Shown: positions 16,651-26,600 of the stretch, one piece after another | How the letters are laid out: the number at the start of each line of letters is the position of its first letter | How positions within the stretch are numbered: position 1 is the first letter of the stretch | Assembly: GCA_035714625.1 (NCBI GenBank) | Contig: DASTLT010000169.1 | Location: 1 to 64,000, forward strand | Direction: 5' to 3' | Origin: GCA-003244245 sp035714625 | Lineage (GTDB): Bacteria; Actinomycetota; Actinomycetes; Mycobacteriales; Pseudonocardiaceae | DNA length: 64,000 bases | Made by a program: the position numbers and the translations under genes | Notes under the pieces: generated by a model | What the model was told of the DNA's origin: nothing | Database searches by the model: none | The model's input: the letters and a program-made list of their open reading frames with translations, nothing else

Positions 16651-18139
16651 CCAGCAACAGCGCACCCATCGCACCGAGCAGGCAGATGACCGCGGTGCGG
16701 AGGAAGATCTCCTGGTACTGCGTGCGCAGCGCCGCGTCCAGGGCGAGCTGGTAGCTGGCGAGCTGCTGGGCGAAGACCTCGCGGCTGACGCCGAAGGGCA
16801 GCGGCGTGTCCAGTCCTGCGGTGAGCTCGCGGAAGCGGTGCAGCCCCCATGCCGACAGGGCGGCCACCCCGACCAGCATGCCGGTCATCCGGGCCACCAC
16901 CACCGCGGCGGAAGCCACGCCGTGCCGGTCGGCGGGGGTGGCCCGCAGCACCGCAGCGGACAGTGGCGCGATCACCAGGCCCAGGCCCAGGCCGGCCAAG
17001 GCCAGGTCGGTGTCCCACCGGGGCAGGGCCAGCACGCCGAGCGGGTAGCGGGCGGCCAGCACGTCCGCCGGCCAGCGGGCCACCTGCAGGAAGCCGGCGG
17101 CGGCCAGCAGCATGCCGGCCACCGCCGTGCCGGCCTCACCCACCCGGCCGGCCAGCAGTCCCCCGGCCAGCGCCCCCACCGGCAGCGCCACCAGGAACCG
17201 GGCCAGCAGCGCGGTCGCCGCAGCGCTGCCGGTGTCCAGCACGGTCCGCGCGTAGAGCTGGATGTCGATCAGGGTCACCATCAGGGCCGCACCGGCCACC
17301 GCGCTGACGGCCAGCGTGGCGAGGAACAGCCGCCACTGCACACCCGCCGGGTCGAGCAGCCGCGCCACCGCGCGCCGCTCCCACCACACGAACCCGATCC
17401 CGGCCAGGGCGGCCGCGCCCAGCACAGGCCATCCCCATGCGGGCAGCACCGCACGCCCGGGGTCCGGGTTGTACAGCCCCACCACCAGCAGCCCCAGCGT
17501 CACCGCGAGCAGGCCACCACCGACCAGGTCCAGCGGGACCCGGTTCCGCGGCCGGGTGCTACCGGGCACGGCCAGCCCCACCGCCGCTGCGGCGGCGAGC
17601 GCGAAGGGGACGTTCACCCAGAACACGCCGCGCCAGCCGGCCAGTGCGGCCACCGCAACCCCATACAGCGGGCCCAGCACGCTGCCCAGTTCCTGCGCGG
17701 CACCCAGCGCGCCCAGCGCGGTGGTCCGGCCGCGGCCCGGCCACAGGTCAGCGGCCAGCGCCATGGACACCGGCAGCAGCGCGCCCCCCGCGACGCCTTG
17801 CAGCACCCGCCCGGCGACCAGCATCGGCAGCGCCGCGGCGGCCGCGGTGACCGCCGAGCCCAGCGCGAACCCGACCAGGCAGGTCTGCAGCAGGACCCGG
17901 CGGCCGAAACGGTCGGCGGCCTGGCCCAGCAGCGGCATCGCCGCCACATAACCCAGCAGGAAACCGGTGACGATCGGGGTAGCCCGCTCCAAGTGGTTCA
18001 GCGGCACCCGCAGGTCGCGGATCATGTCGACCAGCAGGCTGACCACCACGTAGGCGTCCAGCGCCGCGAGCAGGGTGACCAGCCCACCCGTGCCCAGCGC
18101 CAGGTAGCGTCGCCGGCCCGGGGCAGCCATCGTGGTCAT
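16574..18139 (-). CDS. MFS multidrug exporter, DHA2/EmrB-like
   Basis: A 521-residue protein with about 14 hydrophobic segments. It shows the MFS motif between helices 2 and 3 (GQAADRFGRR) and motif C-like glycine/proline text (GSVLGPLYG) in helix 5, characteristic of proton-driven drug antiporters. The product is an inner-membrane exporter; substrate cannot be inferred. The first ATG at 18139 is followed by another three codons later and either may be used. The convergent overlap with the hydrolase is 77 bases. It is followed upstream by a lipoprotein gene of the LppX/LprG family on the same strand; in mycobacteria such lipoproteins partner with MFS transporters (LprG-P55). Confidence 0.88.
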   Translation of the reverse strand: MTTMAAPGRRRYLALGTGGLVTLLAALDAYVVVSLLVDMIRDLRVPLNHLERATPIVTGFLLGYVAAMPLLGQAADRFGRRVLLQTCLVGFALGSAVTAAAAALPMLVAGRVLQGVAGGALLPVSMALAADLWPGRGRTTALGALGAAQELGSVLGPLYGVAVAALAGWRGVFWVNVPFALAAAAAVGLAVPGSTRPRNRVPLDLVGGGLLAVTLGLLVVGLYNPDPGRAVLPAWGWPVLGAAALAGIGFVWWERRAVARLLDPAGVQWRLFLATLAVSAVAGAALMVTLIDIQLYARTVLDTGSAAATALLARFLVALPVGALAGGLLAGRVGEAGTAVAGMLLAAAGFLQVARWPADVLAARYPLGVLALPRWDTDLALAGLGLGLVIAPLSAAVLRATPADRHGVASAAVVVARMTGMLVGVAALSAWGLHRFRELTAGLDTPLPFGVSREVFAQQLASYQLALDAALRTQYQEIFLRTAVICLLGAMGALLLVRESSSAASAAQGGSGSSPPRRPRT

Positions 18140-18155
18140 CGCCGGCCGGCCGGTG

Positions 18156-18854
18156 CTAGCCGGGTGGGGTGATATCGACGGGAGCGTCGAAATCGGAGAA
18201 CTGGAAGGTGAGCCCGCCGGTCGGGGTAGGGAAATGGGCCTGCACCAGCCGGAGGCCGTCGGTGGCGATCCACATCCGACCGGTGGAGTCCTGGCTCAGC
18301 CCGGGCACCAGCTTGCCGAGCGCGCGCCCGGAGAAGCTCGCCCGCACCCGGTAGCAGTCCACGCCGGTGACCTGCTCGCGGGCCTCGGTGGTGGCCGCGG
18401 CGCCCCCGGCAAGGACCGCGGCGATCCCCCGGTCCGGGTCCAGGATCACCGAGGGGTCGTACACCACGCCTGTCGTGGCCGCCGGCAACTCCTGGAAGCC
18501 ACCGGTCGGCCCGCGCACGTAGAGCTTGTCCTTGATGATCACGAAGTCCAGCTCGACGACCTGCCCGAGCTGGTCCACTGTCGCGGTGCCCTTCGCCGAC
18601 CCCTGCCGGGTGAGCTGGCCCTCGGCAGCCTGGATCGGAAGCCCGGGCAACGCGCCCTGCACGGTGATGCCGACCCGGGTGGTGGTCACGGTCCGCATCG
18701 CCTGGGCGGAGTCGGCCAGCAGCCGGGCTCCGTCGGGCAGGGCCGGGGGGGCGTCCTGCGGTGCCTGCGGTGCCGGCGGTGCACCGCAGGACGCGAGCAG
18801 CGCGGTGGTCAGTGCGGCGAGCAAGGCCAGCAGGCGCAGGTGTCGGCGCGGCAT
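18156..18854 (-). CDS. LppX/LprAFG-family lipoprotein
   Basis: A 232-residue protein. The start at 18854 (MPRRHLRLLALL) gives a clean lipoprotein signal with lipobox LLASC; upstream in-frame codons would spoil it. The mature part has the alternating hydrophobic beta strands of LppX/LprG (TVTTTRVGITVQGALPG, VELDFVIIKDKLYVRG, LTFQFSDFDAPVDI). These lipoproteins carry lipids or lipoglycans in a hydrophobic pocket. The gene is 16 bases upstream of the MFS gene, the same pairing as lprG-p55 in mycobacteria, so a joint export function is likely. Confidence 0.85.
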   Translation of the reverse strand: MPRRHLRLLALLAALTTALLASCGAPPAPQAPQDAPPALPDGARLLADSAQAMRTVTTTRVGITVQGALPGLPIQAAEGQLTRQGSAKGTATVDQLGQVVELDFVIIKDKLYVRGPTGGFQELPAATTGVVYDPSVILDPDRGIAAVLAGGAAATTEAREQVTGVDCYRVRASFSGRALGKLVPGLSQDSTGRMWIATDGLRLVQAHFPTPTGGLTFQFSDFDAPVDITPPG

Positions 18855-18898
18855 GGGCGCATCGTAGAGGGCACGCCCTTGTCGTCTACCCTGCGCCC

Positions 18899-20242
18899 AT
18901 GGACCGTCAGCAGGAGTTCGTCCTGCGCACACTGGAGGAACGCGACATCCGGTTCGTCCGGTTGTGGTTCACCGACGTGCTGGGTTACCTCAAATCGGTG
19001 GCCGTCGCGCCCGCCGAGCTGGAGGGGGCCTTCGCTGACGGTATCGGTTTCGACGGCTCCGCCATCGAGGGTTTCGCCCGGGCCTACGAGTCCGACATGA
19101 TCGCGAAGCCGGATCCTTCGACCTTCCAGGTCCTGCCGTGGGCGACGCCGAACGGCGAGCACTACTCGGCCCGGATGTTCTGTGACATCGCGATGCCGGA
19201 CGGCTCGCCGTCCTGGGCCGACCCCCGGCATGTGCTGCGCCGCGGGCTGTCCAAGGCCGCGGAGGCCGGGTTCACCTGCTACGTGCACCCCGAGATCGAG
19301 TTCTACCTGCTGCGGGATCTGCCCTCCGACGGCTCGGAGCCCGAGCCCGCTGACACCGGCGGGTACTTCGACCAGGCCAGCCACGACGCCGCGCCGCATT
19401 TCCGCCGGAACGCGATCGAGGCGCTGGAGCAGATGGGCATCTCGGTGGAGTTCAGCCACCATGAGGTTGCTCCCGGCCAGCAGGAGATCGACCTGCGCTA
19501 CGCCGACGCGCTCACCATGGCCGACAACATCATGACCTTCCGGTACGTGGTGAAGGAGGTGGCCCTCACCCAGGGCGTGCGGGCGTCGTTCATGCCCAAG
19601 CCGTTCACCGACCGTCCGGGCTCCGCGATGCACACTCATATGAGCCTGTTCGAGGGCGACCGCAACGCCTTCTACGACGAGAGCGATCCCTATGAGCTCT
19701 CCGACATCGGCAAGACCTTCGTCGCCGGGGTGTTGCGGCACGCCAGGGAGATCACCGCGGTGACCAATCAGTGGGTGAACTCCTACAAGCGGCTGATCAC
19801 CGGCGGGGAGGCCCCGACCTCGGTGTGCTGGGGCCACGCCAACCGCTCGGCCCTGGTGCGGGTGCCGATGTACTCACCGGGCAGAGCCGCCAGCCGGCGG
19901 GTCGAAATCCGCACCCTGGACTCGGCATGCAACCCCTACCTGGCCTATGCGGTGATCCTTGCCGCGGGCTTGTGCGGCGTCCAGGAGGGCTACGACCTGC
20001 CTCTCGCCGCCGAGGACGATGTGTGGCTGCTCTCCGAGCGGGAACGCCGGGCCGCCGGTTACGCCGCGCTGCCGCAGAACCTCTCCGAGGCATTGACCGA
20101 GATGGAGCACTCCGAGCTGGTCGCCGAGACGCTCGGCGAGCACGTGTTCGACTTCTTCCTGCGCAACAAGCGCAGCGAGTGGGACAACTACCGCCGCAAC
20201 GTCACCCCCTACGAGCTCCGCACCTACCTCCCCGTCCTCTAG
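18899..20242 (+). CDS. glnA2: Glutamine synthetase-like protein, GlnA2 type
   Basis: A 447-residue protein, matching the length of mycobacterial and streptomycete GlnA2. Catalytic elements are visible: FDGSAIEGF, EIEFYLL, the ATP/glutamate region MPKPFTDRPGSAMHTHMS and the Arg-containing NRSALVRVP. The adenylylation segment present in GlnA1 is absent; the corresponding region reads DDVWLLSERER, so it should escape GlnE. GlnA2 proteins have been linked to gamma-glutamylpolyamine or secondary glutamine synthesis. The ATG was chosen because homologues start MDRQQEFVLRTLEER. Confidence 0.93.
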   Translation: MDRQQEFVLRTLEERDIRFVRLWFTDVLGYLKSVAVAPAELEGAFADGIGFDGSAIEGFARAYESDMIAKPDPSTFQVLPWATPNGEHYSARMFCDIAMPDGSPSWADPRHVLRRGLSKAAEAGFTCYVHPEIEFYLLRDLPSDGSEPEPADTGGYFDQASHDAAPHFRRNAIEALEQMGISVEFSHHEVAPGQQEIDLRYADALTMADNIMTFRYVVKEVALTQGVRASFMPKPFTDRPGSAMHTHMSLFEGDRNAFYDESDPYELSDIGKTFVAGVLRHAREITAVTNQWVNSYKRLITGGEAPTSVCWGHANRSALVRVPMYSPGRAASRRVEIRTLDSACNPYLAYAVILAAGLCGVQEGYDLPLAAEDDVWLLSERERRAAGYAALPQNLSEALTEMEHSELVAETLGEHVFDFFLRNKRSEWDNYRRNVTPYELRTYLPVL

Positions 20243-20249
20243 CCCCCGC

Positions 20250-20284
20250 GTGTCGGGTTCTCTTGCACGGTGTGTCGGTTTTCT
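20250..20284. repeat. Degenerate tandem repeat after glnA2, related to the one at 11438
   Basis: gtgtcgggttctcttgcacg is followed by gtgtgtcggttttct. The start of the unit and its place directly after a stop codon (preceded by cccgc in both) are shared with the exact 22-bp duplication after the F420 reductase, so both may belong to a dispersed intergenic repeat family. Confidence 0.55.
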
Positions 20285-20359
20285 CCCACCCCCTGTCAGG
20301 CTGCTGGGCAAAGCCGTTTTTCGGTCGACGTGCCCGGCCACCCGGCGCACCATCAGCGC

Positions 20360-21214
20360 ATGAAGGCTCGGCTGCACGCAGACATCGCCGGCTTCGCCGC
20401 CCTGGCCAGGCCCCTACTGGAGGCCGATCCGGTCCGGCACAGCATTGCGCTCACTGCCCTCGCCCTCCAGTTGCGGGCACCACAGGCCACCGCGGATCAG
20501 CCGGTGCTGCTGACCGCCCATCACGGTGCCGTGACGGCGGGCGCGGCGCTGTGCGTGATCCCCTACGACCTGATTGCCAGCGCCCTGCCCGCGACGGCGG
20601 CCCCCGCAGCGGCCGACCTGCTCGCTGTGGTGCACCCCTCATTGCGCGGCGCCGTGGGACCCAGAGCCGAGGCGGAGACATTCGCGGCAACCTGGTCGGC
20701 GCGCACCGGTGCCTTGGTGCGGGAGCGGATGGCGCAACAGCTTTTCGCCCTGCGCCGGCTGACACCGCCGGCCGGAGTACGGGGTACGGCGCGCCGGGCC
20801 GGTCCGGGCGACGTCGAACTGCTGACTCGGTGGTTGACTGACTTCGCCGCCGAGGCAACAGGAGGCCTGCGCGAGACAAGCGGCGTTGCGCGCCATATCC
20901 GGCGCAGCATGACCGCGGGTAATGCGGCACTGATGTGGGAGGCCGACGGTGATGCGGTGGCTTGGGCCTCGGTCAACCTCCCGGTTGCGGGAATGTCGCG
21001 AATCGGGCCGGTCTACACCCTGCCTGAGCACCGCGGGCACGGGTACGGCAGCGCGGTGACGGCGGCGGCCGCGGGGTGGGCCAGGCAGGCCGGTGCGCGG
21101 CATGTCGTGCTGCTCACCGACCTGGCAAACCCGGTGCCCAATGCGATCTATCCGCGGCTCGGTTTCCGTCCCGTGCACGACACCGTGCAGTTGGAGTTCA
21201 CCCCAGCACCGTGA
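20360..21214 (+). CDS. GNAT family N-acetyltransferase
   Basis: A 284-residue protein. The C-terminal domain (about 150-280) has the acetyl-CoA binding motif A in IGPVYTLPEHRGHGYGSAV (Q/R-x-x-G-x-G/A type: HRGHGYG) and motif B-like YPRLGFRPV. The N-terminal 140 residues form an additional domain common in actinobacterial GNAT proteins of unknown substrate. The ATG at 20360 was preferred since the longer reading lacks a ribosome-binding site and runs over the post-glnA2 repeat. It transfers an acetyl group to an amine; the target is unknown. Confidence 0.85.
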   Translation: MKARLHADIAGFAALARPLLEADPVRHSIALTALALQLRAPQATADQPVLLTAHHGAVTAGAALCVIPYDLIASALPATAAPAAADLLAVVHPSLRGAVGPRAEAETFAATWSARTGALVRERMAQQLFALRRLTPPAGVRGTARRAGPGDVELLTRWLTDFAAEATGGLRETSGVARHIRRSMTAGNAALMWEADGDAVAWASVNLPVAGMSRIGPVYTLPEHRGHGYGSAVTAAAAGWARQAGARHVVLLTDLANPVPNAIYPRLGFRPVHDTVQLEFTPAP

Positions 21215-21259
21215 CCCGCATCCCCTCGTGCGGCGGCGACCACCGTAGGCTCGGCCCTC

Positions 21260-22810
21260 GTGGCGCGGGTGGTGGTGATCGGCGCCGGGGTGGGTGGCCT
21301 GTGTGTCGCCGTGCGGCTGGCCGCAGCCGGGCACCGGGTGACGGTCTGCGAGGCGGCTGATTCCGTCGGCGGCAAGCTGGGGGTGCTCGAGCGGGACGGC
21401 TTCCGTTTCGACACCGGACCCAGCCTGCTGACCTGGCCGGAGGTCTTCGCGGATACCTTCGCAGCCGCCGGGGTCCGGCTCGACGACCACCTGCAGCTCG
21501 AACGCATCGACCCGGTGTTCCGCTACCGGTTCGCCGACGGCACCTGGCTCACAGTGCCCAACGGGCCTCCGGGGTGGGTGGCCGAGGCGCTCGGCGAGCA
21601 ACTCGGTGGCACCGCCGCACGGGACTGGCGGGCATTCTGTCGACACGCCGAGACGATCTGGCGCGTCGTGCGCGGACCGTTCCTGTCCGAGCCACTGCAC
21701 GGGCCGCTTGACCTGTTGCGGCACAGCAGGCGGCTGCGGGATCTCCGCACGGTCGCACCGTGGCGCACCTTGCGGGGCACCGGTGCCCGGTTCCTGCGTG
21801 ACCCGCGGCTACGCATCCTGCTGGACCGCTACGCCACCTACGCTGGCTCCGACCCGCGCCGCGCCCCGGCCGCGCTGGCCGTGGTGCCGTGGCTGGAGCA
21901 GGCCCACGGCGTCTGGTATATCCGCGGTGGCCTGCGCGGGCTGGCTGAGGCCCTCGCCGACCGGGCCACCGCGGCGGGGGCCCAGATCCGGCTCGGTGCT
22001 CGGGTCGCTGCGGTGCGCGCCGAGCGGGATCGGGTCGGTGGTGTGCAGTTGGACAGTGGCGAGCACCTGCACGCCGATGTCGTGGTGTGTAACGCCGACG
22101 CCAGCCGGTTATACGGCGAACTGCTCGACGCCCCCGCAGCGCGCGTCCCGCTGCGCAGACTGCGCAGGGCCACCCCATCGCTGTCCGGTTTCGTGCTGCT
22201 GCTCGGCGTGCGCGGACGCACGCCCGGCCGAGTGCATCACACCGTGCTCTTCCCCGCCGACTACGACGCCGAGTTCAACAGTATCTTCGGCACGGCCCGC
22301 CGGGACGGTGTCTTCGGCACGGCCCCCCGTGGCAGTCACTTGGGCACGGGCCGCCAGTGGCCGCGACCAGTGCCCGACCCCACCATTTACCTCGCCGTTC
22401 CCGATGACCCCGCAGTGGGCCCAGATGATCAGCACGAGGCGTGGTTCGTCCTGGTCAACGCCCCGCTGCAGGACCCCCAGCGGGGCATGGACTGGGACTG
22501 CGCCGAGCTCACCGAGCGCTACGCCGAGCGGGTGTTACACGTCCTGGCGCAGCGCGGCGTGGACGTCCAGGACCGGATCGTGTACCGGGGCATTCGCACC
22601 CCCGCTGACCTGCAACGCGACACCGGCGCCCCGGGTGGGGCGATCTATGGCACCTCGTCGAACGGTCTGGCAGCGGCATTCCTGCGTCCAGCGAACCGAT
22701 CCCCGTTGCCGGGGCTGTTCCTGGTCGGCGGGTCCGCGCATCCGGGTGGGGGATTGCCGCTGGTGGCGCAGTCCGCGGCGATCGTGGCCCGGCTGGTCGG
22801 CCCGGCCTGA
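21260..22810 (+). CDS. Phytoene desaturase (CrtI)-like FAD oxidoreductase
   Basis: A 516-residue protein beginning VVVIGAGVGGLCVAVRLAAAGH, the FAD Rossmann fingerprint, then CEAADSVGGKLG and RFDTGPSLLTWP, which closely resemble CrtI desaturases. The C-terminal flavin signature LFLVGGSAHPGGGLPLVAQSA is also of the CrtI type. CrtI enzymes desaturate phytoene; relatives act as isomerases, ketolases or on other isoprenoids. No crtB or crtE neighbours lie in the window, so carotenoid work is uncertain. Starts with GTG at 21260; 26 bases to the next gene. Confidence 0.85.
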   Translation: MARVVVIGAGVGGLCVAVRLAAAGHRVTVCEAADSVGGKLGVLERDGFRFDTGPSLLTWPEVFADTFAAAGVRLDDHLQLERIDPVFRYRFADGTWLTVPNGPPGWVAEALGEQLGGTAARDWRAFCRHAETIWRVVRGPFLSEPLHGPLDLLRHSRRLRDLRTVAPWRTLRGTGARFLRDPRLRILLDRYATYAGSDPRRAPAALAVVPWLEQAHGVWYIRGGLRGLAEALADRATAAGAQIRLGARVAAVRAERDRVGGVQLDSGEHLHADVVVCNADASRLYGELLDAPAARVPLRRLRRATPSLSGFVLLLGVRGRTPGRVHHTVLFPADYDAEFNSIFGTARRDGVFGTAPRGSHLGTGRQWPRPVPDPTIYLAVPDDPAVGPDDQHEAWFVLVNAPLQDPQRGMDWDCAELTERYAERVLHVLAQRGVDVQDRIVYRGIRTPADLQRDTGAPGGAIYGTSSNGLAAAFLRPANRSPLPGLFLVGGSAHPGGGLPLVAQSAAIVARLVGPA

Positions 22811-22836
22811 GACCGGTCAGGCAGGGGCCTAATCTG

Positions 22837-23655
22837 GTGGAGGTGACCATCCGTCTGCTCCTGCTGCAACCCTCGGATGCCGATCCTCCCGAGCGCCTCG
22901 GCGACTGGCTCGCGAGCGCCGGGGCGGACCTCACGCTGTGCCGCCCGGCGACCGAGGGGCTTCCGGAGAGCCTGGACGGCTTTGCCGCAGTGGTCTGCCT
23001 GGGTGGTGCGATGGGCGCGAACGACGACGCCGACCACCCGTGGCTGGCCGGTCTGCGCCAGTTGCTGGCGGTCGCGGTCGCAGCGCGGCTGCCGGTCCTC
23101 GGCGTGTGCCTGGGCGGGCAACTGCTGGCCGCAGCCACCGGTGGCGCCGTCCGGCGCGGGATCGACGGCCCGGAGGTGGGCACCCTGCTCGTCGCCAAGC
23201 GAGATGCCGCCGCGCGCGATCCGCTGTTCGCCGAGCTGCCGCTGACTCCGGTCGTGATCCAGTTCCACTATGACGAGATCCACCGGCTGCCGCCGGGGGC
23301 CACCCTGCTCGCCTCATCACCGTGCACCCCACCCCACCCGTGCTACCCGAACCAGGCGTTCCGGGTGGGCCGGACCGGTTACGGTCTGCAGTTTCATATT
23401 GAGACCAGCCCCGCCACGGTGCTGTCCTGGGCCCGCCGTGACCAGGGCGCCGCCGCTGTGATCCGGCCCGGCCAACTCGACCCGGAGCACCTGGAGCAGG
23501 TGCACGCGGAACTGGCGGAGATATGGCGGCCGATAGCAGCCCGGTTCGTCGCGCTGGCCGCAGGTGAGCTGGCCCCGGCCTCGAACCCAGCGTTGGGCTC
23601 AGCGGACAGTCCGGGGGGCCGTACGGTACTCCCACTGCATGGCCGCGAGGGCTGA
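22837..23655 (+). CDS. Class I glutamine amidotransferase domain protein
   Basis: A 272-residue single-domain GATase. The nucleophile Cys is in VLGVCLGGQLLA (G-x-C-x-G-x-Q), and the catalytic His-Glu pair appears in YGLQFHIETS. Stand-alone proteins of this kind (GuaA N-terminal-like, YheN/PuuD-like relatives) include gamma-glutamyl hydrolases. Its position between glnA2 and glnE may reflect nitrogen metabolism, but substrate is unknown. GTG at 22837 is used; a second in-frame GTG lies two codons later. Confidence 0.85.
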   Translation: MEVTIRLLLLQPSDADPPERLGDWLASAGADLTLCRPATEGLPESLDGFAAVVCLGGAMGANDDADHPWLAGLRQLLAVAVAARLPVLGVCLGGQLLAAATGGAVRRGIDGPEVGTLLVAKRDAAARDPLFAELPLTPVVIQFHYDEIHRLPPGATLLASSPCTPPHPCYPNQAFRVGRTGYGLQFHIETSPATVLSWARRDQGAAAVIRPGQLDPEHLEQVHAELAEIWRPIAARFVALAAGELAPASNPALGSADSPGGRTVLPLHGREG

Positions 23656-23674
23656 GACCACTAGCGTCTGACCT

Positions 23675-26600
23675 GTGGCGAGTGATCACAAGCGCCCTCC
23701 GCTGTCTCCGGCGCGCCTGGGGCTGACCGATGAGGGTGCCGCGGACCGGCTGGCCCGGCTCGGCTGGTGGCAGGACGGGCAGGTCCGGGATGACGCGGTG
23801 GAGGCGGTGTGGGCGCTGGCCCGGGCACCCGACCCCAACCTGGCGTTACGCACCCTGGGCCGGCTGGCCGCCACAGCCGGTGCCGGGTGGGCCGAGCTGG
23901 ATGCAGCATTGTGCCAGGATCCCGGGTTGCGGGGCCGGTTGCTCGCGGTGCTTGGCTCATCCACCGCGTTGGGTGACCACCTGGCCGCCGAGCCGCAGCG
24001 CTGGCGAGGGCTGGTCGGTGCCGAGGCGGCTCACCCCGGCTGGGCGGAGCGAGCCGTGGCGCGGCTGCTCAGCGCCGTCGGCGCCGATCCCGCCGCGCCG
24101 CCGCCGGGTGCCGAGGGGGGGACCCGGGCGGCGCTGACCGACACCGCGGCCCAGCGGGTGCTGCGGGCCACCTACCGCGACCTGATCACCGAGCTGGCGG
24201 CCGCCGATCTGGGGGCGGTGGTGGAACCGGAGTTGCCGATCGTCCCCTTCGAGCAGGTCGCCGCAGCGCTCGCCGAACTGGCCGCGGGGGCGTTGCGCGC
24301 CGCGCTGGCCGTCGCAGTGACCGAGGTGGCCGGACCGGAAGCGGTGCCACCCCGGCTTGCCGTGATCGGGATGGGCAAGTGCGGTGGGGGGGAGCTCAAC
24401 TACGTCTCCGACGTCGATGTGATCTTCGTGGGTGGGTCCGAGGAGGAGCTGGCCGCGGCCACCAAGCTGGCGGCGGCGACAATGCGGGTGGCCGGTGCGG
24501 CGTGCTTCGAGGTCGACGCGGCGCTGCGCCCGGAGGGCAAGGCCGGTGCCCTGGTGCGCACCCTCGAAGGGCATCTTTCCTACTACCGCCGCTGGGCCAG
24601 GACCTGGGAGTTCCAGGCCCTGCTCAAGGCCCGCCCGGTGGCCGGCGACGCCGGGCTCGGGGCCCGTTACCTGCAGGCCGTCGCGCCGCTGGTGTGGAGC
24701 GCGGCGGACCGGGAGAACTTCGTGCCGGAGGTTCAGGAGATGCGCCGGCGGGTCGTCGACCACGTCCCAGCCAACCTGGTGGACCGGGAGCTCAAACTGG
24801 GTCACGGCAGCCTGCGGGACGTGGAGTTCGCCGTGCAGTTGCTGCAACTGGTGCATGGCCGCGCGGACTCCTCGCTGCGGGTCGCCTCCACCGTGGCGGC
24901 GCTGGCCGCGCTGGGTGCCGGCGGGTACGTCGGCCGTGACGACGCCGCCAACCTGGCCGCCTCCTACCGCTTCCTGCGCCTGCTGGAGCACCGCTTGCAA
25001 CTGCAGAAACTGCGCCGCACCCACCTGCTTCCCGCCGAGAATGACACCGCGGGGCAGCGCTGGCTGGCCCGCGCCGCAGGGATACGCCCGGATGGGCGCC
25101 ATGACGTGGTCGGGGTGCTGCGGGCCGAGTACACTCGCCACGCGCACCGGGCCCGCCGGTTGCATCAAAAGCTGTTCTACCGGCCGCTGCTGGAGGCGGT
25201 GGCCCGGGTCCCCACCGAGGTGTACCGGCTTTCGGAGTCCGCAGCGCGGGCTCGGCTGGTCGCTTTGGGCTATGCCTCCCCACAGGGCGCGCTGGGGCAC
25301 CTTCGGGCGCTGACCCACGGGGTGTCCCGGCGGGCGGCGATCCAGTCCGCGCTGTTGCCGGTGCTGCTGGAGTTCCTCGCCGACACCCCCGACCCGGATG
25401 GCGGGCTGGCCGCCTACCGCCGGGTGTCCGAGGCCCTTAAGGACACCCCGGGGTACCTGCGGCTGCTGCGTGACGAGGGGGCGGTGGCACAGCGGCTGAT
25501 GACCCTGCTCGGCACCGCCCGCATGGTTCCCGACCTGCTGGTCCGGGCGCCGGAGGTGCTGCAGTTGCTCGCCGACCGGCACGAGTTGGCCGGCCGCGAC
25601 CCCGCTGACGTGGCGGCATCACTGCGGGCCACCGTGGCCCGGCACCGGGAGCCGGTGGCGGCGGTGGCCGCGGCCCGCGCGCTGCGCCGCCACGAGCTGC
25701 TCCGGATCGCCTGCGCCGACCTGCTCGGCCTGCTGGATGTGGACGCGGTGTGCGCCGCGCTGTCATCGGTGTGGACCGCCGTGCTCGCCGCCGGGCTGGA
25801 CGCCGCGCTGCGCACCGAGGTTGAGCGCAGGCAGGCCGCGCCAGCCCGGATCGCGGTGATCGGGGTGGGCCGGCTCGGGGGTGCCGAGCTGGGCTACGGC
25901 TCGGACGCCGACGTGCTGTTCGTCTGCGAGCCCACCGCCGGAGCCGACGAGACCGAGGCGGTGCGGTTCGCGTCCGCAGTCGCCGAGTCGGTGCGGGCGC
26001 TGCTCGGCTCACCCAGCCAGGACCCGCCCCTGGTGATCGACACCGGGTTGCGTCCGGAGGGCCGTTCGGGTCCGCTGGTGCGTACCCTGGCGTCCTACCA
26101 GGCCTACTACAGTCAGTGGGCGCAGACCTGGGAGGCGCAAGCGCTGCTGCGGGCCAGGCCGGGGGCCGGTGACGCGGCGTTGGGGGAGCGGTTCGCCGCG
26201 GCCATCGACCCGGTGCGCTACCCCGCGGGCGGGCTGAGCCCGCAGCGGGCCACCGAGATCCGGCGGATGAAGGCCCGGGTCGACTCCGAGCGACTGCCCC
26301 GGGGTGCCGACCCGGCCACCCACACCAAGCTTGGCCGCGGCGGGCTGGCCGATGTGGAGTGGACCATCCAGCTCCTACAGTTGCAGCACGCGCACCAGGT
26401 GCCCGCCCTGCGCACCCCGTCCACCAGCGCCGCCCTGTCGGCCGCCGCCGAGGCCGGCCTGCTCAAGCGATCCGAAGCCGAAGCCCTGCTGGCCGCATGG
26501 AGGTTCGTTACCAGGACGCGCAACGCGCTCACCCTGGTCCGCGGCAAGCAGGTTGACCAGTTGCCCAGCTCCGGGCGGGAGCTGGCGGCGGTGGCCCGCG

